From Planctomycetota bacterium (GTDB lineage: Bacteria; Planctomycetota; UBA1135; GCA-002686595), in NCBI GenBank assembly GCA_022446815.1, contig JAKVCD010000013.1, forward strand, positions 1 to 64,000: a DNA stretch of 64,000 bases, given 5' to 3'. Every line of letters starts with the position of its first letter. The first letter of the stretch is position 1. The notes below the pieces were generated by a model that was given only the letters and a program-made list of their open reading frames with translations, was not told the DNA's origin and ran no database searches. Below are positions 34,351-44,105 of this stretch, in pieces. The translations under genes and the position numbers were made by a program.

Positions 34351-35805
34351 TTGATCCAGTTCATCATCCGCAGGCTGCTCCTGATGATCCCGACCACCAT
34401 CGGGGTCGCGCTCGTGGTGTTTGGGATCTATCACGCTGCGCCTGGTGACGCTGCGACGGTGATGATGGGGATCAGCTCTGGCGGGAATATGTCCCAGGAC
34501 GCTGATTCCAAGGCGCAGGCCGAGGCGTTTAAGCGCGAGTATGGCCTCGATCGCAGCCTCGCGGTGCAGTTCCTGAACTACATCGGCCCTTTCAACTTGC
34601 TCCGTGACGGGCACCCCTGGTTCAGCTCCCCGTACACGGAGCGAGAGACAGAGCTGCTCAAGCTAGAAGGTGGCGGGGAGGTCCTCACCGGGGCGCCCAT
34701 GGAGATCGACCACCTCCCGAACACCTCAGAGGAGGAGCGCGCCCGCCTGGACGCGGCCACCGCGAGCCTGCTCGAGGGGGATGAGGGCGCGCTCGCGCTC
34801 CTCAAGGATGGGGGCGCGGCCTCTTATCCTTCGCTCCTCACCGCTATGAGCGAGCGACGACGAGCCTTCGGTGAGCGAGTCGACGATGAGGTCGCCCGCC
34901 TTGCGCTCGCGATGGCCTCTGTCTCTGGGGCAGAGGTGTCCGGGGTGTTGGGCACCCGTGAAGGTCTGATCGGGGAGTGGTTCGGTTGGTACTACACCGA
35001 GGGCGGCGGGGCTCGTGTGCGGAACACAGGAGAGCGGCCATGGGCTGGACTCCTGGCTCTGGACCTCGGAAAGGAGATGCAAGACAAGAAGCCAGTCTCA
35101 GAAGAGCTCTGGCGGCGCTTTCAGGTCACGGTACCCCTAGCGCTGATCTCGGTCCTGCTGTCGTACCTTATCGCGCTGCCCCTCGGCATCTTCAGCGTGC
35201 GCAGGCAGGGCACGAAGGTCGACGGCGCTACGACAGTGATCCTCTTCGTCCTCTACTCCATCCCCTCCTTCTGGGCGGGGCTGATGCTGATCATCGCCTT
35301 CGGGAAGACGGGCCTCGACTGGCTCCCCGTGCTCGGCCTGCATGACAAAGACGCCGACACCTTCACGAGGGGCCAGTACATCTGGGACCTCTTCCTGCAC
35401 ATCATCATGCCGGTGGCGACTCTGACCTATGGGAGCTTCGCTTACCTATCAAGGCAGATGCGAGCGGGCATGCTCGAGGTGATCCGTCAGGACTACATCA
35501 GGACGGCGCGCGCCAAGGGCCTCTCTGAGAACGTCGTGATCTACAAGCACGCGCTCAGGAACTCGATGATCCCCGTGATCACGCTGCTCGCCGCGATCCT
35601 GCCTATCTTGATCGGAGGGTCAGTGATCGTTGAGTCTGTCTTCGACATCCCCGGCATGGGCAAGTACGCCTTCGAGGGGCTCTTGCGACGGGACTTCTAC
35701 ATCGTCATGGCGACCACCATCTTCGTCGGAGTCATGACTCAGGTCGGGATCCTCCTCTCCGACATCACCTATCAGCTCGTCGATCCTAGGATCCGCCACA
35801 CCTGA
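34351..35805 (+). CDS. oppB: Oligopeptide ABC importer permease, OppB-type with large periplasmic insertion (system 2)
   Basis: 484 residues against ~310-330 for normal OppB. It starts at TTG (34351) with MIQFIIRRLLLMIPTTIGVA. After helix 1 and FLNYIGPFNLLRDG there are ~145 extra residues (about 83-230), mostly helical, with EEERARLDAATASLLEGDE and GALALLKDGGAASYPSLL, reminiscent of HEAT-like helices. The permease core then runs normally, with the EAA loop IRTARAKGLSENVVIYKHAL and the tail YQLVDPRIRHT. The insert would sit in the periplasm next to the binding protein. No Shine-Dalgarno sequence is evident before the TTG, but the protein start matches the family. Confidence 0.9.
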   Translation: MIQFIIRRLLLMIPTTIGVALVVFGIYHAAPGDAATVMMGISSGGNMSQDADSKAQAEAFKREYGLDRSLAVQFLNYIGPFNLLRDGHPWFSSPYTERETELLKLEGGGEVLTGAPMEIDHLPNTSEEERARLDAATASLLEGDEGALALLKDGGAASYPSLLTAMSERRRAFGERVDDEVARLALAMASVSGAEVSGVLGTREGLIGEWFGWYYTEGGGARVRNTGERPWAGLLALDLGKEMQDKKPVSEELWRRFQVTVPLALISVLLSYLIALPLGIFSVRRQGTKVDGATTVILFVLYSIPSFWAGLMLIIAFGKTGLDWLPVLGLHDKDADTFTRGQYIWDLFLHIIMPVATLTYGSFAYLSRQMRAGMLEVIRQDYIRTARAKGLSENVVIYKHALRNSMIPVITLLAAILPILIGGSVIVESVFDIPGMGKYAFEGLLRRDFYIVMATTIFVGVMTQVGILLSDITYQLVDPRIRHT

Positions 35806-35815
35806 GGCTGCACAC

Positions 35816-37582
35816 GTGACGGAGCAAGCGACAGTGAGAGAGGAGGCAGCGGGGGAGGTCCTGTTAGACGAGGGCTCTACCTACTCGAAGGACTACTGGG
35901 ACCTCGTCTGGGAGCAGCTCTCGAGGCGCGCGCTCTTCAAGGTCGGGATGGGCGTGCTCGCGATCCTCTATGGGCTCGCGATCTTCGCGCCGCTGATCGG
36001 GAATGACCGCCCCTACAAGCTCGTCGCGGTGGACTATGGCGAGTACCAGAGCGCGGCGCGCGGAGTCGAGCGCCTCTCCTCGAACGCACTAGAGCGACTC
36101 CTTGGGAGCGGCGCAGACCCGGCTTTTCAGGCAGAGGGCGCTGGGCGTGAGGTGACAGCCGCCCTCACGCGGATTGACCTGATGCGACAGTACCTTGGGG
36201 CAGAGGACCAAGTCTCCCTCGACACCTTCAGGGAGGGCCTCGTCTCCAGCTATTCGCTGGCGCTTCAGGGAGAGCGTCTAGAGGACGAGTCTGTCTCTCG
36301 GGCGCTGCAGGCGCGGGCGGCAGGCTTCGCGACTGAGTTCGCCGCCGCACCGCTCGGGGCTGACCCAGCTTCGGCCGGTAAGCACCTCCAGCCCTCGACT
36401 CGCTATCCGCTCGCAGAGGGGCTTGGCGCCGGCTCGATCTTCTTTATGGTCCTCTGGCTCCTCCTCGCGAGCTTCCCCGCCTGGAACCGTCTCTGGAACG
36501 GGCGCTTGGGTGGGGACCGTGAGCGGATCCGTGATGCGCGTGGAATGAAGCGCAACCTGATCCTCGGCGCGCCGGTGCTGGCTGCTGGACTCTGGGTGCT
36601 GCTCGTCGGCGGGGGCACCGCCGCCTTCGACGTCTCCCCCTTCAAGCGCGGCCTCTCCGAGGGCTCCATCGTCGCCTTCGAGGCGCCCCTGCTCCCTCCG
36701 GTGCCGCTCGGCTACGCCGAGACGCACAAGGAGGAGGGCTTCCGTCCGCCGACCTGGCTCCGGGGCGCGCGCCTCGACTCGAACGGTCGTTACATGGAAG
36801 GGCTTAGGGTCCCTAAGCCGGACCCCATCACAGGCTTCTTACCCCCGGCGACTCCAGTCGAGGTTCGCTTCGGAGAGCCTTGGCCAAACGCGCCGCACAG
36901 GCACCTCGCCGGCACGGATGAGCTCGGCAGGGACTTCTTCGTGCGACTTCTCTGGGGCGGCCGCGTGAGCCTAGCAGTCGGAATCCTCTCTGCGCTGCTC
37001 TTGACGATCATCGGCGTCTTCATGGGCTCGCTCGCAGGCTACTTCGGCGGGAAGGTAGACGTCTTCATCATGCGTCTGATCGAGATCTTGCAGTCGATCC
37101 CGGCCTTCTTCTTGATCCTCGCCTCGCTCGCCTTCATCGATCCAAAGGAGGTGTCCATCCCTCCGATCTTCATCATCGTTGTCGTGATCGCCCTCGTGCG
37201 CTGGACAGGCGCAGCGCGCCTCGTCCGGGGTGAATTCCTGAGGCTGCGCGAGGAGGAGTTCGTCCTCGCGGCGAACGCGCTCGGCTACTCGAACATGCGG
37301 ACGATCTTCCGCCACGTGCTCCCCAACGCGCTCAGTCCGGTGCTCGTCAACGCCGCCTTCGCGGTCGCGTCCGGGATCCTCACTGAGTCAGCTGTGAGCT
37401 ATCTCGGCTTTGGGGTCCAGCACCCCGAGGCCTCTTGGGGGAGCTTGGTGAATGAGTCCAAGAGCCCCGAGTTCTGGTGGATCCAGGTGTTCCCAGGCGT
37501 CCTCATCTTCCTCACCGTGACCTGCTACAACCTCGTGGGCGACGCCGTGCGTGACGCCCTAGACCCCAAGATGAAGGTATGA
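35816..37582 (+). CDS. oppC: Oligopeptide ABC importer permease, OppC-type with ~290-residue insertion (system 2)
   Basis: 588 residues, nearly twice normal OppC length. Start GTG at 35816. Helix 1 is [20 protein letters not shown] (~40-60). An extra region (~60-350) contains a helical soluble part and two further membrane segments, [17 protein letters not shown] (~205-222) and [19 protein letters not shown] (~248-267). The regular core begins at [19 protein letters not shown], has the EAA loop [20 protein letters not shown], and ends [13 protein letters not shown]. Two added helices keep the core topology consistent. The stop overlaps the next start (ATGA). Confidence 0.9.
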   Translation: MTEQATVREEAAGEVLLDEGSTYSKDYWDLVWEQLSRRALFKVGMGVLAILYGLAIFAPLIGNDRPYKLVAVDYGEYQSAARGVERLSSNALERLLGSGADPAFQAEGAGREVTAALTRIDLMRQYLGAEDQVSLDTFREGLVSSYSLALQGERLEDESVSRALQARAAGFATEFAAAPLGADPASAGKHLQPSTRYPLAEGLGAGSIFFMVLWLLLASFPAWNRLWNGRLGGDRERIRDARGMKRNLILGAPVLAAGLWVLLVGGGTAAFDVSPFKRGLSEGSIVAFEAPLLPPVPLGYAETHKEEGFRPPTWLRGARLDSNGRYMEGLRVPKPDPITGFLPPATPVEVRFGEPWPNAPHRHLAGTDELGRDFFVRLLWGGRVSLAVGILSALLLTIIGVFMGSLAGYFGGKVDVFIMRLIEILQSIPAFFLILASLAFIDPKEVSIPPIFIIVVVIALVRWTGAARLVRGEFLRLREEEFVLAANALGYSNMRTIFRHVLPNALSPVLVNAAFAVASGILTESAVSYLGFGVQHPEASWGSLVNESKSPEFWWIQVFPGVLIFLTVTCYNLVGDAVRDALDPKMKV

Positions 37583-38622
37583 GCCAAGATCAGCGCACAG
37601 AGAGCGCCCCTGGCGGCGCGGCCTCGGAGGGGGAGCGCGAGGCGCTGCTCCAGATCGAGGGGCTCAGGACCTGGTTCCACACCGAGGAGGGCATAGCGAA
37701 GGCCGTTGACGGCGTGACCTACACCGTCCGCAAGGGGGAGACCTTGGGCGTCGTAGGGGAGTCGGGCTGCGGGAAGAGCGTCACCGCGCTCTCCGTGATG
37801 CAGCTCGTTCCCACTCCTCCTGGCAAGTTCGAGGGCGGTCGAATCCTCTTCCGTGGTGAGGACCTCCTCGAGAAGAACCTCGAGGAGATGCAGAAGATCC
37901 GCGGCAATGACATCGCGATGATCTTCCAGGAGCCGATGTCCGCGCTCAACCCGGTCTACACGGTGGGTGACCAGATCATGGAGACCGTGATGCTGCACCA
38001 GGGCCTTGATAAGGCGGCCGCGAGGGAGCGCGCCATCGACATGCTCAAGCGCGTGGGGATCCCGAGTCCTGAGCAGCGCGTTGACGAGTACCCGCACCAG
38101 CTCTCTGGGGGTATGCGGCAGCGCGTGATGATCGCCATCGCTATGGCCTGTGATCCCGCGCTCTTGATCGCGGATGAGCCGACCACGGCGCTCGACGTCA
38201 CGATCCAAGCTCAGATCCTCAACCTGATGCGCGAGCTCCAGGAGCAAGAGGGGATGAGCATGCTCCTCATCACCCACGACCTCGGCGTCGTAGCGGAGAC
38301 CGCGCACCACGTCGCGGTCATGTACGCCGGGAAGGTCGTCGAGTACTCGGAGGTCAACGAGCTCTTCGCCCGCCCGCACCACCCGTACACCATAGGCCTC
38401 TTCCGCTCGCTCCCCGACCTCGCTTCAGAGGGGGAGCGCCTGAACACGATCCCTGGCATCGTGCCCAGCGCCTTCAACTTCCCGAGCGGGTGCCGCTTCC
38501 GGACGCGGTGCCCTATCGCGACAGAGCGCTGCGCAGCTGAGGAGCCGCCCCTCGTCCCCCTGGAAGAGGGCGCAGAGCACACCGTGGCCTGCCACCACCT
38601 GAAGGAGGCCTTGGAGCTATGA
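37579..38622 (+). CDS. oppD: Oligopeptide ABC importer ATPase, OppD-type (system 2)
   Basis: 347 residues. Walker A is [17 protein letters not shown], the signature [16 protein letters not shown], Walker [14 protein letters not shown], the switch His is in [10 protein letters not shown], and the C-terminal extension has [24 protein letters not shown] overlaps on both sides couple its translation to the OppC-type and OppF-type genes. Confidence 0.94.
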   Translation: MSQDQRTESAPGGAASEGEREALLQIEGLRTWFHTEEGIAKAVDGVTYTVRKGETLGVVGESGCGKSVTALSVMQLVPTPPGKFEGGRILFRGEDLLEKNLEEMQKIRGNDIAMIFQEPMSALNPVYTVGDQIMETVMLHQGLDKAAARERAIDMLKRVGIPSPEQRVDEYPHQLSGGMRQRVMIAIAMACDPALLIADEPTTALDVTIQAQILNLMRELQEQEGMSMLLITHDLGVVAETAHHVAVMYAGKVVEYSEVNELFARPHHPYTIGLFRSLPDLASEGERLNTIPGIVPSAFNFPSGCRFRTRCPIATERCAAEEPPLVPLEEGAEHTVACHHLKEALEL

Positions 38623-39617
38623 GTACAGAGCGCTCAACCCCCATGATCGAGGTCAAAGACCTCCGCAAGTGGTTCCCGATCCACGCCGGCGTCCTGTCTC
38701 GGCGGGTCGGGGAGGTGAAGGCCGTTGACGGCGTCAGCTTCAACGTCGGCCGTAAGGAGACTCTCTCGATCGTCGGCGAGTCTGGCTGCGGCAAGACCAC
38801 CGCTGGGCGCGCGCTGCTGCGCCTCATCGAGCCTACGGGGGGCAGCGCCCTCTACCGCTCGACCCCTGACGCTGCACCTGTGGACCTCTTCCAGCTCTCC
38901 CAAGAGGAGATGCGCGCGCGCAGAGATGACCTCCAGATCATCTTCCAAGACCCCTACGGCAGCTTGAATCCGCGCATCACCGTCGGCAACGCGATCGGTG
39001 AGCCCCTGGCTGTGCGCGGAATCGCAGAGGGGAGCGAGCTTCAAGATCGCGTCGAAGAGCTCTTGAAGCTCGTGGGCCTGAGGCCAGAGGTGGCGAACCG
39101 CTATCCGCACGAGTTCTCTGGTGGGCAGCGGCAGCGCGTTGGCATCGCTCGCGCGCTCGCTTTGCGCCCGAAGCTCATCGTGTGCGATGAGGCTGTGAGC
39201 GCGCTGGATGTCTCTATCCAGGCCCAGGTGATCAACCTGCTGAAAGACCTGCAGGATGAGTTCAATCTCTCCTACATCTTCATCGCTCACGACCTCTCGG
39301 TCGTCCGGTACATCTCTGATCGAGTCGCGGTCATGTACCTAGGGAGGATCGTGGAGACGGGCGAGACGAAGCAGATCTTTGATGACCCGCAGCACCCCTA
39401 CACCAAGGCGCTGCTCTCGGCGATCCCGAGCCCGGACCCCTCAAAGCGAAGCGAGCTCATCCCGCTCACAGGCGATGTCCCGAGCCCGATCAATCCGCCC
39501 GCCGGCTGCCACTTCCACACGCGCTGCGCTGTGGCGGAGGAGCGCTGCCGCGAGAGCTACCCTGAGAGCGTGGACCTCGGCGCAGGTCACAGCGCCTCCT
39601 GCCACCTGCTCTCCTAG
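38619..39617 (+). CDS. oppF: Oligopeptide ABC importer ATPase, OppF-type (system 2)
   Basis: 332 residues. Walker A is [17 protein letters not shown], the signature [16 protein letters not shown], Walker [14 protein letters not shown] (Cys-Asp-Glu-Ala in place of Leu-Asp-Glu-Pro, seen in many OppF proteins), then [10 protein letters not shown] and [15 protein letters not shown]. Last gene of the rightward operon. Its stop overlaps the stop of the convergent HAD gene by four bases. Confidence 0.94.
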   Translation: MSTERSTPMIEVKDLRKWFPIHAGVLSRRVGEVKAVDGVSFNVGRKETLSIVGESGCGKTTAGRALLRLIEPTGGSALYRSTPDAAPVDLFQLSQEEMRARRDDLQIIFQDPYGSLNPRITVGNAIGEPLAVRGIAEGSELQDRVEELLKLVGLRPEVANRYPHEFSGGQRQRVGIARALALRPKLIVCDEAVSALDVSIQAQVINLLKDLQDEFNLSYIFIAHDLSVVRYISDRVAVMYLGRIVETGETKQIFDDPQHPYTKALLSAIPSPDPSKRSELIPLTGDVPSPINPPAGCHFHTRCAVAEERCRESYPESVDLGAGHSASCHLLS

Positions 39618-40336
39618 AAGGGGACCCCGTACTGCTCACGCAGGATCGCGCGGAGCTCTTCGAAGTCAGCGATCGTGTGGTCCGCCTCTTCGCTCTCACC
39701 AGAGGGCGTCCACTTGGAGGCGCGGCTGGCCCAGGCTGTGACCATCCCCAGAGACTTAGGCGGCGCGATGTCGTGAGCAGGGCTGTCGCCGACGTACATG
39801 ACCTCATGAGCTTCAAGACCCATGCGAGCGAGGGCGGTCTCGTAGAGCTTGGGGTTAGGCTTGGAGATGCCGATCTCGTCCGAGATGAAGATGGCGTCTG
39901 CGTCGAGGTGAGGGACGACGCCGATGCGCACGAGCTTCTCTGCCTGCTTGTCCGTCCAGCCGTGCGTGACGATACCGGTCTGGAGTCCTGCCGCCTTGAG
40001 GTCTGAGAGGAGCGGGATCACGTCGGGGAAGGGGGCGATCTCGCGGAACTTGGTGTCGTGATAGGCGCTGACCCCCGCAGCGACCACGATCGCAGCGCTG
40101 GCGTCGTCTCTCAAGGGCTGACCGAGGCGGACGAGGAGCTTGTCGAAGTGCCTCGAGTAGTTCGAGGAGAACTCTGCGATGACCTCAGCGAGCTCACGCT
40201 CCACGTCCTCGATCGGCAGGTCGAGCCCAGCCTCACACATCGCGCGGACAGCGTTCTTGCGAGCTCTACCCGCGAACTCGGTGGTCCCGAAGAGGGTGTC
40301 GTCGATATCGAAGAGGACGGCGCTGAGAGCTGACAT
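39614..40336 (-). CDS. HAD-superfamily hydrolase (phosphatase-like)
   Basis: 240 residues from the ATG at 40336; the longer start at 40378 only adds an unconvincing Pro-rich leader. The four HAD motifs are present: [13 protein letters not shown] (nucleophile Asp and acid/base Asp), [11 protein letters not shown] (Thr), [17 protein letters not shown] (Lys), [14 protein letters not shown] (Asp). An alpha-helical C1 cap sits between motifs I and II, as in phosphoglycolate phosphatase and YjjG-like nucleotidases. The substrate cannot be deduced. Cytoplasmic. Confidence 0.9.
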   Translation of the reverse strand: MSALSAVLFDIDDTLFGTTEFAGRARKNAVRAMCEAGLDLPIEDVERELAEVIAEFSSNYSRHFDKLLVRLGQPLRDDASAAIVVAAGVSAYHDTKFREIAPFPDVIPLLSDLKAAGLQTGIVTHGWTDKQAEKLVRIGVVPHLDADAIFISDEIGISKPNPKLYETALARMGLEAHEVMYVGDSPAHDIAPPKSLGMVTAWASRASKWTPSGESEEADHTIADFEELRAILREQYGVPF

Positions 40337-40425
40337 GGGGAGAGCCTCTGGGGGAGAGGGCTGGGGTCTCTTGAGCATAGCTCAAGAGGGGGGGGCTAGG
40401 TGAGGGAGGCGCAGTCTGTATACGA

Positions 40426-40456
40426 AGGAGGGCCGCTCTCTTCGAGCGACCCTCCT
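40426..40456 (-). terminator. Strong hairpin downstream of secretin gene 1
   Basis: AGGAGGG at 40426-40432 pairs with CCCTCCT at 40450-40456, and CGCTC at 40434-40438 with GAGCG at 40444-40448 inside it, leaving one C-A mismatch and a five-base loop. It lies 22 bases beyond the stop of the leftward secretin gene and is well placed to terminate it. Confidence 0.65.
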
Positions 40457-40478
40457 CTGATGGGGTGGCCTAAGGGTC

Positions 40479-43100
40479 CTAGAAGGACGCTTCGAGGCGC
40501 TTGACCTCGTCACGCACGTCGGTGATGCGTGCGCGGATGAGGATCATCAGCGACTCGTTCTCGTCGTTGTAGCCCTCTTCCTTGAAGAAGAAGCCAATCA
40601 GCGGGACCTTCGCGAGCCACGGCACTTCAGCGCGGCGCTCAATGTTCCGCACGTTTGAGAGGCCGCCGAGCATGACCGAGCCGCCATCCGGGATGTCAGC
40701 CGTCGTGAAGATGCTCTGCACCTCAAGCTCGGGGAGCTGGAACTCGACCGGGGAGGTGTTACCACCAAGGGTCGAGGAGAAGGGCTCGAGCGCGACGACC
40801 TGAGCCACGGTGGGCTGGATCTCGAGGCGCAGGTACTTGCGGTCGTGGTGGATCGTCGGGCGGACGTCCAGGACGACGCCCTCGTGGAGGACGTTGACCT
40901 GCGGGTCAGCGACCGCCTGGAACTGAGCGACCTCGACGTCGAAGTCCTGGATGTAGGCCTTCTGGTTGATGACCGTGACGAAGGCGCGCTGCGTGTTGTG
41001 GACGCTCAGCACCTGGTCGTTGATCAGCTCGAACTGAGACGTCTTCTCGACCGCGCGCATGATGGCGGAGACCTCGAGATCGTTCAGGAAGTCGAGCTGG
41101 AAGGTCAGGCCGCCAGCCGTGGAGATGGCGTCACCGAGAGCGCTGCCGAACATGTTCTCGGTGCGCGCCCTGAAGTCGCCGTCAGGACCGTCATCGTAGT
41201 AGAAGCCAGAGGAGGGGGCGCCAGCCGCGTTGGGGCCGTCGGCCCCGGTGCCGCCGTTGTCCAGGCCGGCCGATGCCATGTCCTCGAGACCGTTTGTGAT
41301 GTCGGTCAGAGGGTTGTTCGGGAGGCCACGGAAGTCAAAGCCGAACTCCTGGATGAAGTTGTCTGAGACCGTCATGAACTTCGACTCGATCGTCACCATG
41401 GAGGAGCTGAAGCGGCGCAGGTCCTCAAGGAACTGTCGCACCTGAGCGTGAGCCTCTTGGGTGTGGGTGATGATGATGTGGCCCTCAAAGGACTCGACGC
41501 TCGGGCCGTCGTCCCAGGTGCCCACGGCGACGTTCTCTTGAATCATCGTCGCGAGGTCATCGGGATCGATGAGCTGAGGACGCTCGCCAATGCCGCCGAA
41601 GGGGCCGCCGCCGTCGTCGTCCTCGAGCTCGTCAAGGAGGCGAAGCTTGTCGATGCGGGGGCCGAGGAAGTCCGTCAGGCCGAACACGAGGTCTTGGACG
41701 TCGTGGTGGACCGCGACGAGGCGACCACGGGCCTTCTCCTTAGTGGTGATGAGGATCGCGTCGTGGCGGATCGTCCAAGTGACCTCTTCACCAGCGAAGC
41801 CGGTGATCAGGTTGATCACTTGCTCAGCGGTCAGGTCGTTCGGGAGGGAGAAGTTGAAGACTACGCCCTCGTCGATGGCCGCCTCTTCAGCGGCGGGGTC
41901 GACAACGATCGGGAGGCCGGTGATGACGCGGACGAGGCTCATCACGCGCTCCAAGCTGTCCTCTTCCTCAATGAGGGGGAGGCGCAGGGTGGTGGTCGAC
42001 AGGGAGTCGCGGAGCGCCTGGTCGTATGAGTCAGTCATCTGGGAGAGGTCAAGGCCACGGCGGCGGGCGCGGACCTCAGTGATCTCGTTCCAGTCGTCGG
42101 GGTTGGGCAGGGTGACGACGCCGGTCCAGGGGATCCGCTTCTCGTCCATCTGCTCGCGCCAGTGGGCGAACTGCTCACGCTTGTTCTTCACGTAGTCTGC
42201 GCGGACCTGCTCGCGGCCTGCCTTGAAGGCGCTGTCGCGGAGATCGCTGGCCCAGGCGTTGCGGGGGTCTTTGCGCAGGGTCTGGTCGGCGTAGTAGATC
42301 GCGTCGTCATAGTCACCCTTGTCGAAGGCTGCGATGCCCTGCTGAAGCATGGTCTCGATGACAGCCTGCTGGCGCTCCTCCTCGGCGTCACGCTGAGCCT
42401 GCAGCGCCTCGAAGGCTGCCTGCTGAGCGTCGAGGGTAGCCTGCGCGGCGGCGGAGTCCTTGTCGGACTTGGCCTTGGCGAGGAGCTCCGAGATCTCCGT
42501 GTCCATGCCGCTCCAATCGATGGAGTAGGGTGCCCAGAGCACGTGGTTGGTCGCGATCGTGAGCTCGGCGATGGCCTTGTCGTAGTCACCACGAGCGATC
42601 GCTTCCTTGCCGGCGCGGAGGCTCTCACCTGCCTCCACTTTGAGCTGTTGGACGCGGAGCTGGTGGCGCTGGTTGAGCTCAGAGGTCACGGTCTCGATCT
42701 CACCGTCACCTTGGCCGAGGAGCGAGTTGACCTCTGCGAGGGCGCGCTTGACCTGGAGGTTGTCGGGGTCGATGCCCAGGGCGAGCTCGAGCTCGGTCTG
42801 AGCGTCCTCCAAGCGGAGACGATCCCTGAGGTCGCGCGCGTTGTCGAGGTGACGCTCAACGATCAGCATCTTGCGCTGCTCTTGGAGGGTGAGCTGCGTA
42901 GCGTCTGCGCGGAGCGCGTCGTCGATGCGGTCACCGCTCGGCGCAGGGGCGCTGACCGGGACTACTGCGGCGCCTCCCGGAGCTTCCGCGACGCCTCCTT
43001 CGTTGGAGGCCGGGGCCTCCTCGACTGCGATAGGCTCGGGAGTTGAGCTGCACGCTGCGAGGAGCGAGAGGATGGAGAGGGCGGGTGTGAGGTGCCTCAT
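40479..43100 (-). CDS. Secretin-domain lipoprotein 1 (type II/III secretion or PilQ-like family) with TPR region
   Basis: 873 residues from the ATG at 43100, chosen because it gives a lipoprotein signal MRHLTPALSILSLLAAC. After an Ala/Pro linker come TPR-like helices (~60-330). A ring-building STN/N-domain-like region follows (LPNDLTAEQVINLITGFAGE, then AHAQVRQFLEDLRRF), and finally a secretin beta-barrel core with VTIESKFMTVSDNF, GGSVMLGGLSNVRN and VPWLAKVPLIGFFF, the family signature. Secretins form outer-membrane gates. It is a paralogue of the gene at 49882-52494. No pilin, GspE ATPase or pseudopilin is nearby; instead ExbB/ExbD and TPR genes sit upstream. Confidence 0.85.
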   Translation of the reverse strand: MRHLTPALSILSLLAACSSTPEPIAVEEAPASNEGGVAEAPGGAAVVPVSAPAPSGDRIDDALRADATQLTLQEQRKMLIVERHLDNARDLRDRLRLEDAQTELELALGIDPDNLQVKRALAEVNSLLGQGDGEIETVTSELNQRHQLRVQQLKVEAGESLRAGKEAIARGDYDKAIAELTIATNHVLWAPYSIDWSGMDTEISELLAKAKSDKDSAAAQATLDAQQAAFEALQAQRDAEEERQQAVIETMLQQGIAAFDKGDYDDAIYYADQTLRKDPRNAWASDLRDSAFKAGREQVRADYVKNKREQFAHWREQMDEKRIPWTGVVTLPNPDDWNEITEVRARRRGLDLSQMTDSYDQALRDSLSTTTLRLPLIEEEDSLERVMSLVRVITGLPIVVDPAAEEAAIDEGVVFNFSLPNDLTAEQVINLITGFAGEEVTWTIRHDAILITTKEKARGRLVAVHHDVQDLVFGLTDFLGPRIDKLRLLDELEDDDGGGPFGGIGERPQLIDPDDLATMIQENVAVGTWDDGPSVESFEGHIIITHTQEAHAQVRQFLEDLRRFSSSMVTIESKFMTVSDNFIQEFGFDFRGLPNNPLTDITNGLEDMASAGLDNGGTGADGPNAAGAPSSGFYYDDGPDGDFRARTENMFGSALGDAISTAGGLTFQLDFLNDLEVSAIMRAVEKTSQFELINDQVLSVHNTQRAFVTVINQKAYIQDFDVEVAQFQAVADPQVNVLHEGVVLDVRPTIHHDRKYLRLEIQPTVAQVVALEPFSSTLGGNTSPVEFQLPELEVQSIFTTADIPDGGSVMLGGLSNVRNIERRAEVPWLAKVPLIGFFFKEEGYNDENESLMILIRARITDVRDEVKRLEASF

Positions 43101-43570
43101 CGCTTGGATGTGTGGATCGTTGGGTTTAGGAGTCTGAAGTTGTCCGACATGGAGGCGCTTTGTATTCCGTCTTGAGAGCCCTTGGACTCTCGAGATACCC
43201 CGCCGCATGGCGAGGGATACCAACTGAATTGGTGACGGGCGGTGAGCTCCTTAGTCGAGGCCTTCTGTGATTCCTGAGAGAACCGAGTCGGGGGATCCGA
43301 GCCGGGTGTTGAGAGCCCTCCCAAAGCCTTGGGGGGACCCGACGAAGCGATGAAGATACCAGCACACGCCGCGAGCGGTCAAAGCCCAAAACGGGCTTCT
43401 TGGCTAAATGAGGCTGGTTTTTAGCCGTTCTCTCCGCTCGCCTTAGGGGTCTAGAGCGTGGCTTGCCTTGAGGGCTCTTCAGAGGCCCTATGAAGACGCC
43501 CCGCTCCGACAAAGGCCGGCGATGCGGGGCGTCGCGAGAGGGCCTCAGGGGCCCTAGAGCAGGGTGAGCG
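43101..43570 (-). other. 470-base intergenic region with a cluster of hairpins
   Basis: There is no convincing gene between the second ExbD gene and secretin gene 1 (both leftward). Inverted repeats are dense: AAGCCC 43382-43387 with GGGCTT 43393-43398; GGCTAAA 43402-43408 with TTTAGCC 43420-43426; GACGCCCCGC 43495-43504 with GCGGGGCGTC 43524-43533; AGGGCC 43539-43544 with GGCCCT 43550-43555. The two on the right probably terminate the ExbBD transcript. The rest would lie in the leader or promoter region of the secretin gene. Confidence 0.55.
43495..43533 (-). terminator. Perfect 10-bp stem downstream of the ExbB/ExbD genes
   Basis: GACGCCCCGC and GCGGGGCGTC flank a 19-base loop, 38 bases beyond the last ExbD stop on the minus strand. 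A smaller hairpin at 43539-43555 lies between. No T-run is seen, so termination may be factor-assisted or the structure may protect the 3' end. Confidence 0.5.
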
Positions 43571-44095
43571 TCAGTCCTCGTAGGAGCCCACGAAGGTGAT
43601 CTGCGTGAAGCCTGCGTTCAAGGTGGCGTCGAGCACAGCGACGACGTCCTCATATACCGTCCCAGGGCGGGAGTCGATGGTCGCGGGGCGCTCGCTGTCG
43701 GCTTTGTAGATCTGGGCGAGGCGAGTCTGGAGCTCACTTACGTCGGTCATCTTCCGAGGGCCGACGGCGTAGGAGAGCCTGCGGCCAGGACCATAGCTGA
43801 AGCGCTTCTGGTTCCCGTTGGCGTCTCTGCTGGGATCCCACGGGCCCTTACCGTAGGCGTCCAACTTCTCGCCAGGGCTCACGACCTTGACGACGATCTC
43901 GACCTTCTCGATCTCTTCGGCCTCAGAGGTGTTCACGCCCACGTCCTTCGGGAGGTAGGCGGCGAGCTTGCCCTCGAGGGTTTTGAACTTGAGGGTGCAG
44001 AGGAAGAAAATCAGCAGGAGGAAGACGACGTCGATCATGGACGTCATCTCCAGCTCGCACTGGTCCTCAGCGGCTTTCTTTAGGGAGGATCTCAT
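43571..44095 (-). CDS. ExbD/TolR-family protein (second)
   Basis: 174 residues. A short cytoplasmic N-terminus is followed by ELEMTSMIDVVFLLLIFFL, the single membrane helix with the conserved Asp used in proton movement, then a periplasmic domain ending VAVLDATLNAGFTQITFVGS, the usual ExbD/TolR fold. The periplasmic part carries an insertion (~80-125: PWDPSRDANGNQKRFSYG). It starts 10 bases after the other ExbD gene. With ExbB it should form an inner-membrane proton-driven motor. Confidence 0.9.
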   Translation of the reverse strand: MRSSLKKAAEDQCELEMTSMIDVVFLLLIFFLCTLKFKTLEGKLAAYLPKDVGVNTSEAEEIEKVEIVVKVVSPGEKLDAYGKGPWDPSRDANGNQKRFSYGPGRRLSYAVGPRKMTDVSELQTRLAQIYKADSERPATIDSRPGTVYEDVVAVLDATLNAGFTQITFVGSYED

Positions 44096-44105
44096 GGGTT
44101 AGGTC

